Shown: positions 18,117 through 26,185 of the stretch, piece after piece
How the letters are laid out: every line of letters starts with the position of its first letter
Position numbering within the stretch: position 1 is the stretch's first letter
Origin: Fimbriimonadia bacterium
GTDB taxonomy: Bacteria; Armatimonadota; Fimbriimonadia; Fimbriimonadales; GBS-DC
Direction of reading: 5' to 3'
Assembly: GCA_026129765.1 (NCBI GenBank)
Contig: JAHCHP010000009.1
Coordinates: 62,001-126,000, forward strand
DNA: 64,000 nucleotides
Notes under the pieces: generated by a model
Told to the model about the DNA's origin: nothing
The model's input: only the letters and a program-made list of their open reading frames with translations
Databases searched by the model: none
Translations under genes and position numbers: made by a program

Positions 18117-19295
18117 ATGGCCATAGTCGAAGTGCTTGTACCGCAAATGGGCGAGGGATTGCAAGAGGTGCGCGTGCTGCGCTTCTTAAAACAACCGGGC
18201 GATACGATCGCGCGGGATGAACATATCTATGAGATGGAAACCGATAAGGCGGTTCTGGAAGTGGAATCGCCTTACGATGGACAGTTAATAGAGTGGCTGG
18301 TTTCGGAAGGCGATATTTTGGCGATTGGCGCGCCCATTGCCAAAATGGAGTCTGCCACCGCAGAAGTCTCCGCGCCCGCAGCTCACCATGCGCCTGCCGC
18401 GCCCACTTCCCCTGCCCCCTCAGCACCTGCCTCACCTTCCGCTGCCACGCCTGCTTCGGGCGTTCTGATTCCTCCCAGAACGCGCGCGCACGCGCGATCA
18501 TTGGGTATTTCGGAAGAAGAATTGCGAATGATCCCCGCTTCCAGCAGCAAACTACTGCCAGAAGATGTGGATAAGTATGTCGCAGCCAAACAGGCGAGCG
18601 CAGCCCAGCCTGCCGCGGCAGCAGTTTCGGATAAGTATACTGATACTCCGATGTCCTCCCAGCAGCGAGCTTTTGCTTACCGCGTCAAACGCAGCAGCCA
18701 ATTAGTCGTGCCGGGTACGATTCAATGCCCTGTACGATGGAGCGTGCCGCAGAACGTGGTCAACACCCTGCGGGCGCAAAACGCTGAGGTTCAGCCCTCT
18801 GAGTTCCAGGTTTTTGCTTACAGTGTCGCTCAGGCAGTCAAGCATCACGCCAAATTCCGCTCAACGCTTTTGGGAGAAGAAACCATTCGCGAGTATCACC
18901 ATGTGAACCTGGGTATCGCTGTGGCTCGACCGGGCGATGAGCTGGTCACCGCGCTGGTTCCAGAAGCAGATAGCTATGACTTCTTTACTTTTGTTCGAAC
19001 CGCGCAGTCGCAAATCCGCAAAGCGCGCGAAGGTCAGGATCAAGCCGACGCCAGCATGCAACTGCTTCTGACCTATATGGGCGCGTATGGCATCACCAGC
19101 GCAGTGCCGGTTTTAGTGGCTCCCGCGGTGGCGGTGCTGTTCGCGGGCGCGACCTACGAGCAAAACGGCGAAACGTGGGCCAATCTCGCGCTCACGTTTG
19201 ACCACCGCCTGATTAACGGTGTGGGCGCTGCTGAATTCCTTAAACGTATCGTGGAAACCATCGAAAGTGCAGATAAGTTGATCCTCAAGCCATAA
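18117..19295 (+). CDS. 2-oxoacid dehydrogenase E2 component (dihydrolipoamide acyltransferase)
   Basis: A 392-residue E2. The lipoyl domain (residues 1-80) has Lys44 in YEMETDKAVLEVES. An Ala/Pro-rich linker spans about 82-118. The peripheral subunit-binding domain is about 119-158 (LIPPRTRAHARSLGISEEEL), and the acyltransferase domain follows about 170-392. The active-site motif is FDHRLING: the catalytic His is present, and Asn replaces the usual Asp of HxxxDG, a substitution I recall from Azotobacter-type E2p. It receives the acyl group from the preceding E1 and passes it to CoA. GGAGG precedes the ATG. The E3 partner must be encoded elsewhere. Confidence 0.92.
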   Translation: MAIVEVLVPQMGEGLQEVRVLRFLKQPGDTIARDEHIYEMETDKAVLEVESPYDGQLIEWLVSEGDILAIGAPIAKMESATAEVSAPAAHHAPAAPTSPAPSAPASPSAATPASGVLIPPRTRAHARSLGISEEELRMIPASSSKLLPEDVDKYVAAKQASAAQPAAAAVSDKYTDTPMSSQQRAFAYRVKRSSQLVVPGTIQCPVRWSVPQNVVNTLRAQNAEVQPSEFQVFAYSVAQAVKHHAKFRSTLLGEETIREYHHVNLGIAVARPGDELVTALVPEADSYDFFTFVRTAQSQIRKAREGQDQADASMQLLLTYMGAYGITSAVPVLVAPAVAVLFAGATYEQNGETWANLALTFDHRLINGVGAAEFLKRIVETIESADKLILKP

Positions 19296-19338
19296 TAAGC
19301 ATAAGAGAATATCCGCGTCAAGCGCGGGAGGACACATC

Positions 19339-19851
19339 ATGAAAAGATACCGATGGAGCAAAATGGGCGTGATCGTCGCGGTGATGGCTTTATCTGTTGC
19401 TGCGATTGCAGGCGAATATACCGACAAAAAAGCGGGATTCGCGTTTACACCCCCCAAACAATGGAAGCAGCAACGCGGCGCAGAGTACGGCGCGATCGTT
19501 TTCTTCATGTCTCCCAATCCTGAAACAGGGGCAAATATGAACATCGTCACCGAAGACCTGCCCGGTCCCATGAGCCTCAGCGCATATAGCAAAGCCGCTA
19601 TGTCGCAAATGGGACAGGTTCTGGATAACTATAAACGAGTCTCCTACAAAGAGGTACAAATCGGATCGATGAAAGCCGGTGAACACGTTTACACCGCCAG
19701 CACCGAAGGCATGAAACTCAAAGGTAAGCAACTCTGGTTTGTACGAGGCAAACGAACCTACATCTTCACCTTCACTTCGTTGAACACCGCCTACAACCGT
19801 TATATTGGCGAGTTTGACAAAAGCGTTCGCACTGTTCGCTGGCTGAAGTAA
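19339..19851 (+). CDS. Secreted PsbP/DcrB-like protein, first copy of tandem pair
   Basis: A 170-residue protein with a signal peptide ending near AAIAGEY. The mature part (KAGFAFTPPKQWKQQ, FFMSPNPETGANMNIVTEDL, ending FTFTSLNTAYNRYIGEFDKS) has the layout of PsbP/DcrB-type (DUF1795-like) periplasmic proteins: a short alpha/beta domain that begins with a GF-FxxPxxW segment. Function is unknown. The next gene is a paralogue with almost identical DNA over the first roughly 130 bp and much weaker similarity after. GGGAGGA precedes the ATG. Confidence 0.75.
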   Translation: MKRYRWSKMGVIVAVMALSVAAIAGEYTDKKAGFAFTPPKQWKQQRGAEYGAIVFFMSPNPETGANMNIVTEDLPGPMSLSAYSKAAMSQMGQVLDNYKRVSYKEVQIGSMKAGEHVYTASTEGMKLKGKQLWFVRGKRTYIFTFTSLNTAYNRYIGEFDKSVRTVRWLK

Positions 19852-19865
19852 GGTCATTCAACCCC

Positions 19866-19894
19866 GTTCAGGGCGTGATTGCTGCGCCCTGAAC
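19866..19894 (+). terminator. Hairpin after first PsbP-like copy
   Basis: Arms GTTCAGGGCG (19866-19875) and CGCCCTGAAC (19885-19894) form a perfect 10-bp stem. Only a modest pyrimidine tail follows, so termination may be partial. Nearly the same hairpin follows the second copy, suggesting it was part of the duplicated unit. Confidence 0.6.
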
Positions 19895-19962
19895 CTTCTG
19901 AGCCTTTTCCCAATAAATGTGCCAAATCTGCAGCATGACCGCATTGAACGCGGGAGAAAACC

Positions 19963-20478
19963 ATGATAAAAAGATACCGATGGAGCAAAATGGGCGTGAT
20001 CGCCGCGGTGATGGCTTTATCTGTTGCTGCGATGGCAGGCGAACATACCGACAAAAAAGCGGGATTCGCGTTTACACCCCCCAAACAATGGAAGCGGTTA
20101 AATGTTCAGGAGTACGAAAATCTGGTGTTCTTCATGGCTCCTAACCCTAAAACCGGCGCGAATATCAACTATATCGTTGAGCCTCTGGCGAAAAAGATGA
20201 ACCTGAACACCTATAGCCAATCCGCCATGAAAGGGCTTGAACAAATGTTTGAGGACTACAAACGCATTTCCTACCGAGAAGTTACCATTGGATCAATGAA
20301 AGCGGGGGAACACGTTTATACCGCAACATCCAACGGTATGAAAATGAAAGGCAAACAGATCTGGTTCTTGAGAGGGAATCGGTCTTATATCTTCACTTTC
20401 ACTTCCTTAGCCAACTCCTATAACCAGTATGTTGGGGACTTCGATAGAAGCTTGAGAAGCGTTCGCTGGTTAAAATAA
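19963..20478 (+). CDS. Secreted PsbP/DcrB-like protein, second copy of tandem pair
   Basis: A 171-residue paralogue of the preceding gene. The signal peptide and first 25 or so mature residues are virtually identical to the first copy (RYRWSKMGVI, then TDKKAGFAFTPPKQWK). From about residue 45 the proteins diverge to roughly half identity while keeping the same anchors: FFMxPNPxTGAN, IGSMKAGEHVYTA, KGKQxWF, YIFTFTSL and SVRWLK-like ends. An insertion of one codon (MIK versus MK) opens the second copy. Likely periplasmic. Function unknown. Confidence 0.75.
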   Translation: MIKRYRWSKMGVIAAVMALSVAAMAGEHTDKKAGFAFTPPKQWKRLNVQEYENLVFFMAPNPKTGANINYIVEPLAKKMNLNTYSQSAMKGLEQMFEDYKRISYREVTIGSMKAGEHVYTATSNGMKMKGKQIWFLRGNRSYIFTFTSLANSYNQYVGDFDRSLRSVRWLK

Positions 20479-20490
20479 TACTTGCCAAGA

Positions 20491-20517
20491 TTCAGGGCGC
20501 GAAAACCGCGCCCTGAA
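20491..20517. terminator. Convergent-gene hairpin terminator
   Basis: Perfect 11-bp arms TTCAGGGCGCG (20491-20501) and CGCGCCCTGAA (20507-20517) with a 5-nt loop lie between the second PsbP-like gene and the oppositely oriented pseudo-HtrA gene. A T-containing tail follows on the plus strand. It probably serves both directions. Confidence 0.7.
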
Positions 20518-20522
20518 TGGGT

Positions 20523-21566
20523 TTATTCTAAAATTTGCTCGCCTAACGTGACCGACAAGCGTATCGGCGCGCCGTCGCGCAGCGCCTCAATCACAATCGT
20601 TTGATTCGGCTGGCTATTGAACAAGAACCGTGTCAAAGATGTCGCATCGGTCATTGGCTGTCCATTCACCCGCACAATCACATCATTGGCTTTCAGCCCT
20701 GCCTTCTCTGCGGGACCGTTCGGAACTACCATATCCACCCGAACGCTTCTAATATGCGTGCGGTAGTCCACTCCCAGCCAAGGGTGACGCGCTTTCCCAT
20801 GGGCGCGTAAATCGGACACGACCCGGCGGGCGACATTTGCGGGAACCGCAAACGCGGTATTGGAAACCATCTGCTGCCCCAAGCCCTCCACCTGGCTCAA
20901 TGCGCCCACAATCACCCCAATGACCTCGCCGCGGCTGTTCAGCAATGGGCTGCCCGGTTCGCCTGCGCCCACGGGCGCATTGAACTGCAGCAACAGCAGG
21001 AGCCGTTTGCCATCCTGCCGGACGCCCGCGCGATCGATGCCTCCAATCGTCCCGACCGTGACACTGCCCTCTAAGCCATAACGATTGCCAATTAAAATAG
21101 CGGTTGAACCCAGCGTCACCCGGTCCGAATTGCCAAAAACAAGCGCGGAAAGCGGCTCGCGGGAGGCGACCTTCAACAGCGCAATGCCGGTGATGCGGTC
21201 CGCGCCTACTTTGGATGCGCTTACCTCTTGACCATCATTCAGTACTACCTTGAACGGTCCTGCGCCCACAGCGCCATCCGCTGAGCAAACGATGTAGCCC
21301 GAAGAGTCCACCACAAACCCGCTGCTTACCAGAGTGGCGCGGCGGTTGCCGGGAGCCAAGTTGAGGCTGGGATTGCGGTTCGAGGACTCCAGACGAACGG
21401 TAACAATCGCGGTTCGGGTTTTGGCAACGACCTGTTCCACCTCGGTCGCCGCTTGCTCCAGAACTGAATCTTTTGCCGGCTGAGCGGGCGCTGCCTGCCA
21501 AAACAACAATAATAATACGCCCAAGGGCGCAAACCAAGAGAAACGATTAGAATGAATGCACATCAT
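20523..21566 (-). CDS. HtrA/Deg-like PDZ protein lacking the catalytic triad (pseudoprotease)
   Basis: A 347-residue protein: signal anchor or signal peptide (residues about 11-28), trypsin-like domain (about 50-250) and PDZ domain (about 258-345, NGPAEKAGLKANDVIVRVNG). The fold markers of DegP/DegS are intact, but each catalytic position is lost. The His of the usual GYxxTNxH is Asp97 (GYIVCSADG), the Asp of TDIA is Gly127 (RITGIALLKV), and the Ser of GNSGG is Pro204 (GEPGSPLLN). Proteolysis is therefore unlikely. It overlaps the anti-sigma gene by 20 bp and is the last gene of the operon. Active DegS senses envelope stress and cuts RseA; here a binding or sensing role is inferred. Confidence 0.88.
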   Translation of the reverse strand: MMCIHSNRFSWFAPLGVLLLLFWQAAPAQPAKDSVLEQAATEVEQVVAKTRTAIVTVRLESSNRNPSLNLAPGNRRATLVSSGFVVDSSGYIVCSADGAVGAGPFKVVLNDGQEVSASKVGADRITGIALLKVASREPLSALVFGNSDRVTLGSTAILIGNRYGLEGSVTVGTIGGIDRAGVRQDGKRLLLLLQFNAPVGAGEPGSPLLNSRGEVIGVIVGALSQVEGLGQQMVSNTAFAVPANVARRVVSDLRAHGKARHPWLGVDYRTHIRSVRVDMVVPNGPAEKAGLKANDVIVRVNGQPMTDATSLTRFLFNSQPNQTIVIEALRDGAPIRLSVTLGEQILE

Positions 21567-22377
21567 TAGACTCCTCAGTAAATCTCACTTCAAGATAATA
21601 GGCAGAGTCGGTTCGTGTCTGGATAGAAGGCAATGGCAAAGCGTTGGTATCGCTGTCCTCCAGATGATAGGCAAGTTCCGTCCCATAATTTGTTTGTTCT
21701 TCCAGCGAAAGCCGCGCAACCATCACTTCGTGCAACTCAGTATTGAGCGGCTCCACCGGCATATCACTCCGAAGATTGCCACGCGTATTGGATGAATCCA
21801 TTGTCACCGCTGCAGTCTCCTTCTTGAGTGTCACCGAAGGCGAAGGCACATCGGTTTCTTTCAAATCAGGTATCGGGTTCGCGCGGTTCACAGCCAAGTT
21901 GCGCTCAGAGGGAGCCGAAGTCGTGTTCACTGCATCGGTCGTTTCCGTAGGGCTGTTGAGGTGAGGCGTCGTTCGCGCGATTTCAGGCGACGGAACCGTC
22001 TCGATTTCAGGCGCATTCACAGAGATCGGAGCCGAACTACCTGAGTTCAAATCGCCGGTCAACGCCAACCGCCCAATAAACGCGCCCACAATCAGGGTCG
22101 CCGCCACAGGCATCGCAAAGACCCATCGATGGAAGACGGGCTGGGATCGTTTGATCTGCTGGCGTTCTTGCAAGCGGGCGCGCACCTGCGACCACTCCAA
22201 TTGAGAGACAGGCGCGGTCTCCTGCTTGGCGGCTTGAAGCGCGCTCTGATAAAGAACATTCCCCTTCAAGACTGCCTGGCAGCGGGCGCAACCCTGCGCA
22301 TGCCGTTCTGCCCAGTGAGGCAGCGGCGCGGTCTCCAATTCGATTAAATATTGAACACGATTACAAATCAAAATCAT
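21547..22377 (-). CDS. Membrane-anchored anti-sigma factor (ZAS type)
   Basis: A 276-residue protein. The N-terminal cytoplasmic part carries the zinc anti-sigma (ZAS) motif HxxxCxxC as His26-Cys30-Cys33 (ERHAQGCARCQ). A single transmembrane helix follows at about residues 85-107 (FAMPVAATLIVGAFIGRLAL). The rest is a Ser/Thr/Pro-rich periplasmic segment ending in a small beta-type tail. It overlaps the sigma factor gene by 17 bp upstream and the pseudo-HtrA gene by 20 bp downstream, so the three are translationally coupled. Role: hold the ECF sigma factor at the membrane until a signal; the release mechanism is not predictable because the neighbouring HtrA-like protein lacks its triad. Confidence 0.88.
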   Translation of the reverse strand: MILICNRVQYLIELETAPLPHWAERHAQGCARCQAVLKGNVLYQSALQAAKQETAPVSQLEWSQVRARLQERQQIKRSQPVFHRWVFAMPVAATLIVGAFIGRLALTGDLNSGSSAPISVNAPEIETVPSPEIARTTPHLNSPTETTDAVNTTSAPSERNLAVNRANPIPDLKETDVPSPSVTLKKETAAVTMDSSNTRGNLRSDMPVEPLNTELHEVMVARLSLEEQTNYGTELAYHLEDSDTNALPLPSIQTRTDSAYYLEVRFTEESNDVHSF

Positions 22378-23071
22378 CAGGTAACTCTCCCAGTTGCTTC
22401 AATAGCGGGGCTAACTTCGCCTTCAATGCGCGCCGCGCCCGCAAAACGCGCAATTTCGCGCCTCCCATTGTACATCGTAAAATCTGCGATAATTCTTCGT
22501 AAGAACGCTCTTCCAGATCGCGCAGGATAATCGTTTTTCGATGATGCTCAGGCAGCATCGCTAACGCCTGATGAAAAGCGATCTGCACCGCATCGCGATG
22601 CGCATTATCGACCGGGTCCGCCGGATGGGGATGCGTCATCCAATCCAAGCGGTGAGCGGCTTCTTGCTTCACCAAGTTATCTCTCCGCTGTCTTGCGCGA
22701 GCGCGGTCCGTGCATAAATTCGCGGCAATTCGCATAATCCAAGTGCTAAACCGGCACTCCTCGCGGAAACTGTGGAGATGTTCGAACACCTTCAGGAACA
22801 CATCCTGGGTGATATCTTCGGCTTCTTCTCGGCTGGCAGCAAACCGGTAGACGAAGCGGTACACCGGCTGACGATAGCGTTGGAAAACTTCTTCCATCGC
22901 CTGATCATCGCCTTGGCGAGCCCGCACTACCAGCAGCTCATCGGTTGCCTGAGAAAGGCTCAGTGTGTCGCTTTGTCTCCAGCCGTCCATAGGAAGTACA
23001 TGCGTCTGTTCCATCTCATGGGGAATAGACGCTTCATCAGCCGAACGGTTACGTCGAGAAAAGAGGTTCAT
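22361..23071 (-). CDS. ECF-type RNA polymerase sigma factor
   Basis: A 236-residue sigma-70 family protein of the RpoE-like ECF group. Region 2 spans about residues 60-130 (YRQPVYRFVYRFAASREEAE, DITQDVFLKVFEHL, FSTWIMRIAANLC) and region 4 about 175-225 (LPEHHRKTIILRDLEERSYE, then RARRALKAKL). A hydrophilic N-terminal extension of about 55 residues is present. The ATG at 23071 overlaps the galK stop as ATGA, so this start is preferred over the longer frame to 23107. The next gene encodes its likely anti-sigma factor. Its target promoters are unknown. Confidence 0.93.
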   Translation of the reverse strand: MNLFSRRNRSADEASIPHEMEQTHVLPMDGWRQSDTLSLSQATDELLVVRARQGDDQAMEEVFQRYRQPVYRFVYRFAASREEAEDITQDVFLKVFEHLHSFREECRFSTWIMRIAANLCTDRARARQRRDNLVKQEAAHRLDWMTHPHPADPVDNAHRDAVQIAFHQALAMLPEHHRKTIILRDLEERSYEELSQILRCTMGGAKLRVLRARRALKAKLAPLLKQLGELPDDFDL

Positions 23072-24207
23072 AAGCGTTCCACAACCGCTCCCTGAGCCGG
23101 ACAACACGCGAGAAAAACCGGCTCACAACCGGGTTGATCCGCGCGGTAATGCGCTTCTGCCGCCGCCAAAAAATCATTAAGAGCCGCGCGCTCTACCAAC
23201 GCGACACACGCGCCTCCGAACCCTGCGCCCGTCATGCGCGCTCCCACACAGCCGGGCGCAGTCTCACAGGCACGCTGCATACTGTCTAACTCGGCGCAGC
23301 TGACTTCATAATCCAGGCGTAAAGACTCATGCGAAGCGCGCATCAACCGCCCAATAAGAGACTTGTCCCCACGCTGAAGCGCATCTCGGAACGCAGCCAC
23401 CCGCAGGTTTTCGCCCAGCACATGCGCTGCCCGCTGGCGGATAACGGGCGGCATCAACACCCCACGCTCCAGAAAGCGTTCCGGCGAAATATCCCGCAGG
23501 GCGCGGGCATGTGGCTCGCTCTCGCCTGCCAGCAGCCGGACCGCCTGCTCGCACTGTTCGCGCCGCTCGTTATAGGCGGAACTGCTGAGAGCGCGGGGCT
23601 TGCCGGTATCTGCCACCACCAAACTCCACGTCTTTGGAAGCGGATCGTAAGTGGTTTGCAAGCTTCGAGTATCCAAAAACAGCGCGCAGCCCTCCTGCGC
23701 TAAAAGGCTGGCGGCTTGATCCATAATCCCGCATTTCACCCCCGCATACTCATGTTCCGCCTGCTGGCACAATTTTGCCAGAGTCCAACGGTCCAGGTTC
23801 AGCCCATCGATTTCGTTCCAGAGAACCGCGAACACCGCCTCGAACGCGGCTGAGGAACTCAGTCCTGAAGCCGCGGGCAGATCGCTCTCGATTTCTGCGT
23901 CAATACCGCTGAGAAGCCTGCCTGAATGCGCTTGCAGCATCGCGGCAACCCCCTGAGGGTAACGCGCCCATGAGTCGCCCGACTCTTTCGACACTTCACG
24001 CAAGTCAAAAACCCATCCCGATTGAAATTGATGCGAGTAGAGACGGCAGATCGAGTCGTCCCGGGCACGCGCAGATACCCGGATGCCCCGATCAATCGCG
24101 CAGGGCATCACAAAGCCGTCATTATAGTCGGTATGCTCTCCGATCAAGTTCACCCTGCCCGGCGCGCGCGCTGCCCATTCGTAGGTCCCGTACAGACCGT
24201 TCATCAT
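23068..24207 (-). CDS. galK: Galactokinase
   Basis: A 379-residue GHMP kinase with the galactokinase signature PGRVNLIGEHTDYNDGFVMP at residues about 16-35, the ATP loop LPAASGLSSSAAFE near 130 and the third GHMP motif GARMTGAGFGGACVAL near 325. It phosphorylates galactose at C1 in the Leloir pathway. No galT or galE accompanies it. It overlaps DUF2203 upstream and the sigma factor gene downstream, each by 4 bp (ATGA), so it is a bona fide member of the sigma-factor operon, an unusual setting for this enzyme. Confidence 0.93.
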   Translation of the reverse strand: MMNGLYGTYEWAARAPGRVNLIGEHTDYNDGFVMPCAIDRGIRVSARARDDSICRLYSHQFQSGWVFDLREVSKESGDSWARYPQGVAAMLQAHSGRLLSGIDAEIESDLPAASGLSSSAAFEAVFAVLWNEIDGLNLDRWTLAKLCQQAEHEYAGVKCGIMDQAASLLAQEGCALFLDTRSLQTTYDPLPKTWSLVVADTGKPRALSSSAYNERREQCEQAVRLLAGESEPHARALRDISPERFLERGVLMPPVIRQRAAHVLGENLRVAAFRDALQRGDKSLIGRLMRASHESLRLDYEVSCAELDSMQRACETAPGCVGARMTGAGFGGACVALVERAALNDFLAAAEAHYRADQPGCEPVFLACCPAQGAVVERL

Positions 24208-24608
24208 TCATCCTCAAATAACGAGCGCCGCTCGCTGAACCCTTTGTCCAGTTCGTGGTAGAAGGAGATACGCTCCTCGCCCAGCCGCCAACATAAAAAC
24301 ACTTCCTGCCCCTCCCTCATATGAGGAAAGTCGACTAAACCCATCTCCAAATCTTTCAGCACAACCCCATAGTTGTGCAGTTCATCGACGGTTTTGTGAA
24401 TCTGTTCTAACAGCGATGAAGGCTCCGAAGTCTCCTTATGACCATTACTCAAAGAAAGCGTAAAGACCTTATGCGCCTCTTCGCCATACTCTTCTCTTGC
24501 CCGCATCAATTGCGCCTGCAATTTCAGCATCAATTTTTGGAGTTCTGGGATCAGCGCGTTCGCTTCCGCCACCGTAAAATGCCGCTTAAACACCTTTTTC
24601 TTACGCAT
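24204..24608 (-). CDS. DUF2203 family protein
   Basis: A 134-residue protein with all DUF2203 landmarks: FTVAEANALIPELQKLMLKL at the start, and VVLKDLEMGLVDFPHMREGQ followed by VFLCWRLGEERISFYHELDK with the GFSERR end. The function of the family is unknown; it is often found with carbohydrate or cofactor genes. It is the first gene of a five-gene overlapping operon. A TACAAT -10 on the minus strand (24620-24625) lies 11 nt before the ATG with no Shine-Dalgarno sequence between, so the operon mRNA probably has almost no leader. Confidence 0.88.
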   Translation of the reverse strand: MRKKKVFKRHFTVAEANALIPELQKLMLKLQAQLMRAREEYGEEAHKVFTLSLSNGHKETSEPSSLLEQIHKTVDELHNYGVVLKDLEMGLVDFPHMREGQEVFLCWRLGEERISFYHELDKGFSERRSLFEDE

Positions 24609-24717
24609 GCTTAAGAGTTATTGTACCCAAAGCCAGCCTACCTCTTGCATGAAACCAAATAATCTCTTTCTCAAATTTCAAGAAAAAAAAGGAGTCATCC
24701 TATAGGAACGCGAATAA

Positions 24718-24733
24718 TGGCACAAAAGTTGCT
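24718..24733 (+). promoter_or_regulatory. Sigma-54 (-24/-12) promoter upstream of REC-YcgR regulator
   Basis: TGGCACAAAAGTTGCT matches the sigma-54 consensus TGGCACg-N4-TTGC(A/T): invariant GG and GC are 10 bp apart. Expected transcription start is near 24744, giving a leader of about 155 nt before the ATG at 24901. That leader contains a small hairpin (CGCTTAAA/TTTGAGCG near 24826-24845) and ends with a good AGGAGGG site. The remaining 24609-24900 interval holds only this leader and the divergent minus-strand -10; no other gene is seen. Confidence 0.7.
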
Positions 24734-24900
24734 GTTCATAAAGCAAAAACTGGTAAAATTGCCTGATTCATTTATTTGTTTTTTAATTCGTAGGATTGAG
24801 AGTCTGTCTGCGGTGTTGGGTCTTAAACGCTTAAACAGTTTGAGCGCGCCCCACCGCCTATAAGAAGTCCCCTCACAAGGAAGGGTAGGAGGGACACAGA

Positions 24901-25953
24901 ATGCAGGGGTATAAATTGCTGTTAGTAGAAGATGAGCCGCTACTGAGCCGTATCATTGAGGAGATGCTGCGTGGCTTAGGGTTCCGGGTTGCTCTGGCAC
25001 AATCAGGTCAGGAAGCGATTGCAACTCTGGAGCAAGAACCATTTGATTTGATGCTGTTAGATGTCCGGCTGCCAGACATGAGCGGACTACAAATGTTGGA
25101 TACGCTCTGTAAAACCCAATTCAGCGTGCCAACGATCCTGCTCACCGCCTATCAATCAGAGGCGGAAAACGCGGAGTCGCTGCATCCCTCTGTGGAAGCA
25201 GTGCTGCTCAAGCCCTTCGATTGGGATCTCTTATTAGCCACCATTCGCAGGATTCTGAGCATCGAACCCTATACCTCGGTCGATTGTCGAGAGCGTGTTG
25301 ATCTGCCTGAACGTTCCGGCAGCGGGACTTCTTATGAGACCCCGCCAGAGCGCGCGTGGGTCACCATAAGCTCAGCAGAAGACAACGGCGAATGGATGGC
25401 GACCGTCGGGCAAGTCATTGGCGGCAACGAAATGTGCTTTTCACTCATGACCGCCCCCGTCTCAGAAACACCTACCCGCGTCAAAGTACAATATCCCGGC
25501 AAAGACGGACAGTATCGCTTCCGCGCCGATGTTATTGACTCGGTAGCGGCTGAATCGATGGGGATTTGGGTTTTGAATCGCCCGCGCTCTGTGCAGAGAA
25601 TTCAAAGACGGCGATTCCCTCGCTTAGAAGCCGAAGGGCATGTCACCTTAATTCCGCTGGACCAGCGGGTCATGCGAGCGGTACAGGCAGATTTAATCGA
25701 TGTGAGCGAACGCGGGCTGCAGATATGCGCTTCTACTGCCCTGAACAAAGGAACCCCCGTACAGGTCGTTGTGGATGGCGCGCTGCTCAATGAAAACATT
25801 CATTTCGTTGTTCAAGGAGCCATTTGCCATGCGGTGGGAATGATACATAATCATACCGCTCGCTATCATCTGGGCGTCACTTTGAAAGGGCTGCCCATCG
25901 GTTTGCGCCAGCAATTGCGGTCGCTCTCAAAGCTCGCGCTCATACAAAGCTGA
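24901..25953 (+). CDS. Response regulator with YcgR-like/PilZ c-di-GMP output
   Basis: A 350-residue cytoplasmic protein. The REC domain (residues 1-120) has acidic D11/E12, phospho-acceptor Asp54 in LLDVRLP, and Lys in VLLKPFDW. A linker of about 40 residues leads to a YcgR-type N-terminal beta domain (about 150-232), then a PilZ domain (about 233-345) with the c-di-GMP motif RRRFPR and DVSERG. It should combine phospho-signalling with c-di-GMP binding, for example to brake motility, drive pili or regulate matrix. No histidine kinase is adjacent. It is preceded by a sigma-54-type promoter and followed by tRNA-fMet. Confidence 0.9.
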   Translation: MQGYKLLLVEDEPLLSRIIEEMLRGLGFRVALAQSGQEAIATLEQEPFDLMLLDVRLPDMSGLQMLDTLCKTQFSVPTILLTAYQSEAENAESLHPSVEAVLLKPFDWDLLLATIRRILSIEPYTSVDCRERVDLPERSGSGTSYETPPERAWVTISSAEDNGEWMATVGQVIGGNEMCFSLMTAPVSETPTRVKVQYPGKDGQYRFRADVIDSVAAESMGIWVLNRPRSVQRIQRRRFPRLEAEGHVTLIPLDQRVMRAVQADLIDVSERGLQICASTALNKGTPVQVVVDGALLNENIHFVVQGAICHAVGMIHNHTARYHLGVTLKGLPIGLRQQLRSLSKLALIQS

Positions 25954-25982
25954 GAGAAAAAAAGAATGAGAACGCTTAACCC

Positions 25983-26012
25983 TTGACTTTCGAGGAAAGG
26001 ATAGGGTATACT
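25983..26012 (+). promoter_or_regulatory. Sigma-70 promoter of the initiator tRNA
   Basis: TTGACT (25983-25988), an 18-bp spacer and TATACT (26007-26012) lie about 16 bp before the mature tRNA. The position and near-consensus sequence fit a dedicated strong promoter. Confidence 0.75.
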
Positions 26013-26028
26013 TTTCTCACTTTAATGC

Positions 26029-26105
<77 letters not shown>

Positions 26106-26185
26106 CTTCCGTTCCCTGTACCGTTCACACCCTTACATTCGTCTTTATTCAGTAGCAGTTGAACCATATCTTAGGAGGATTCTCA

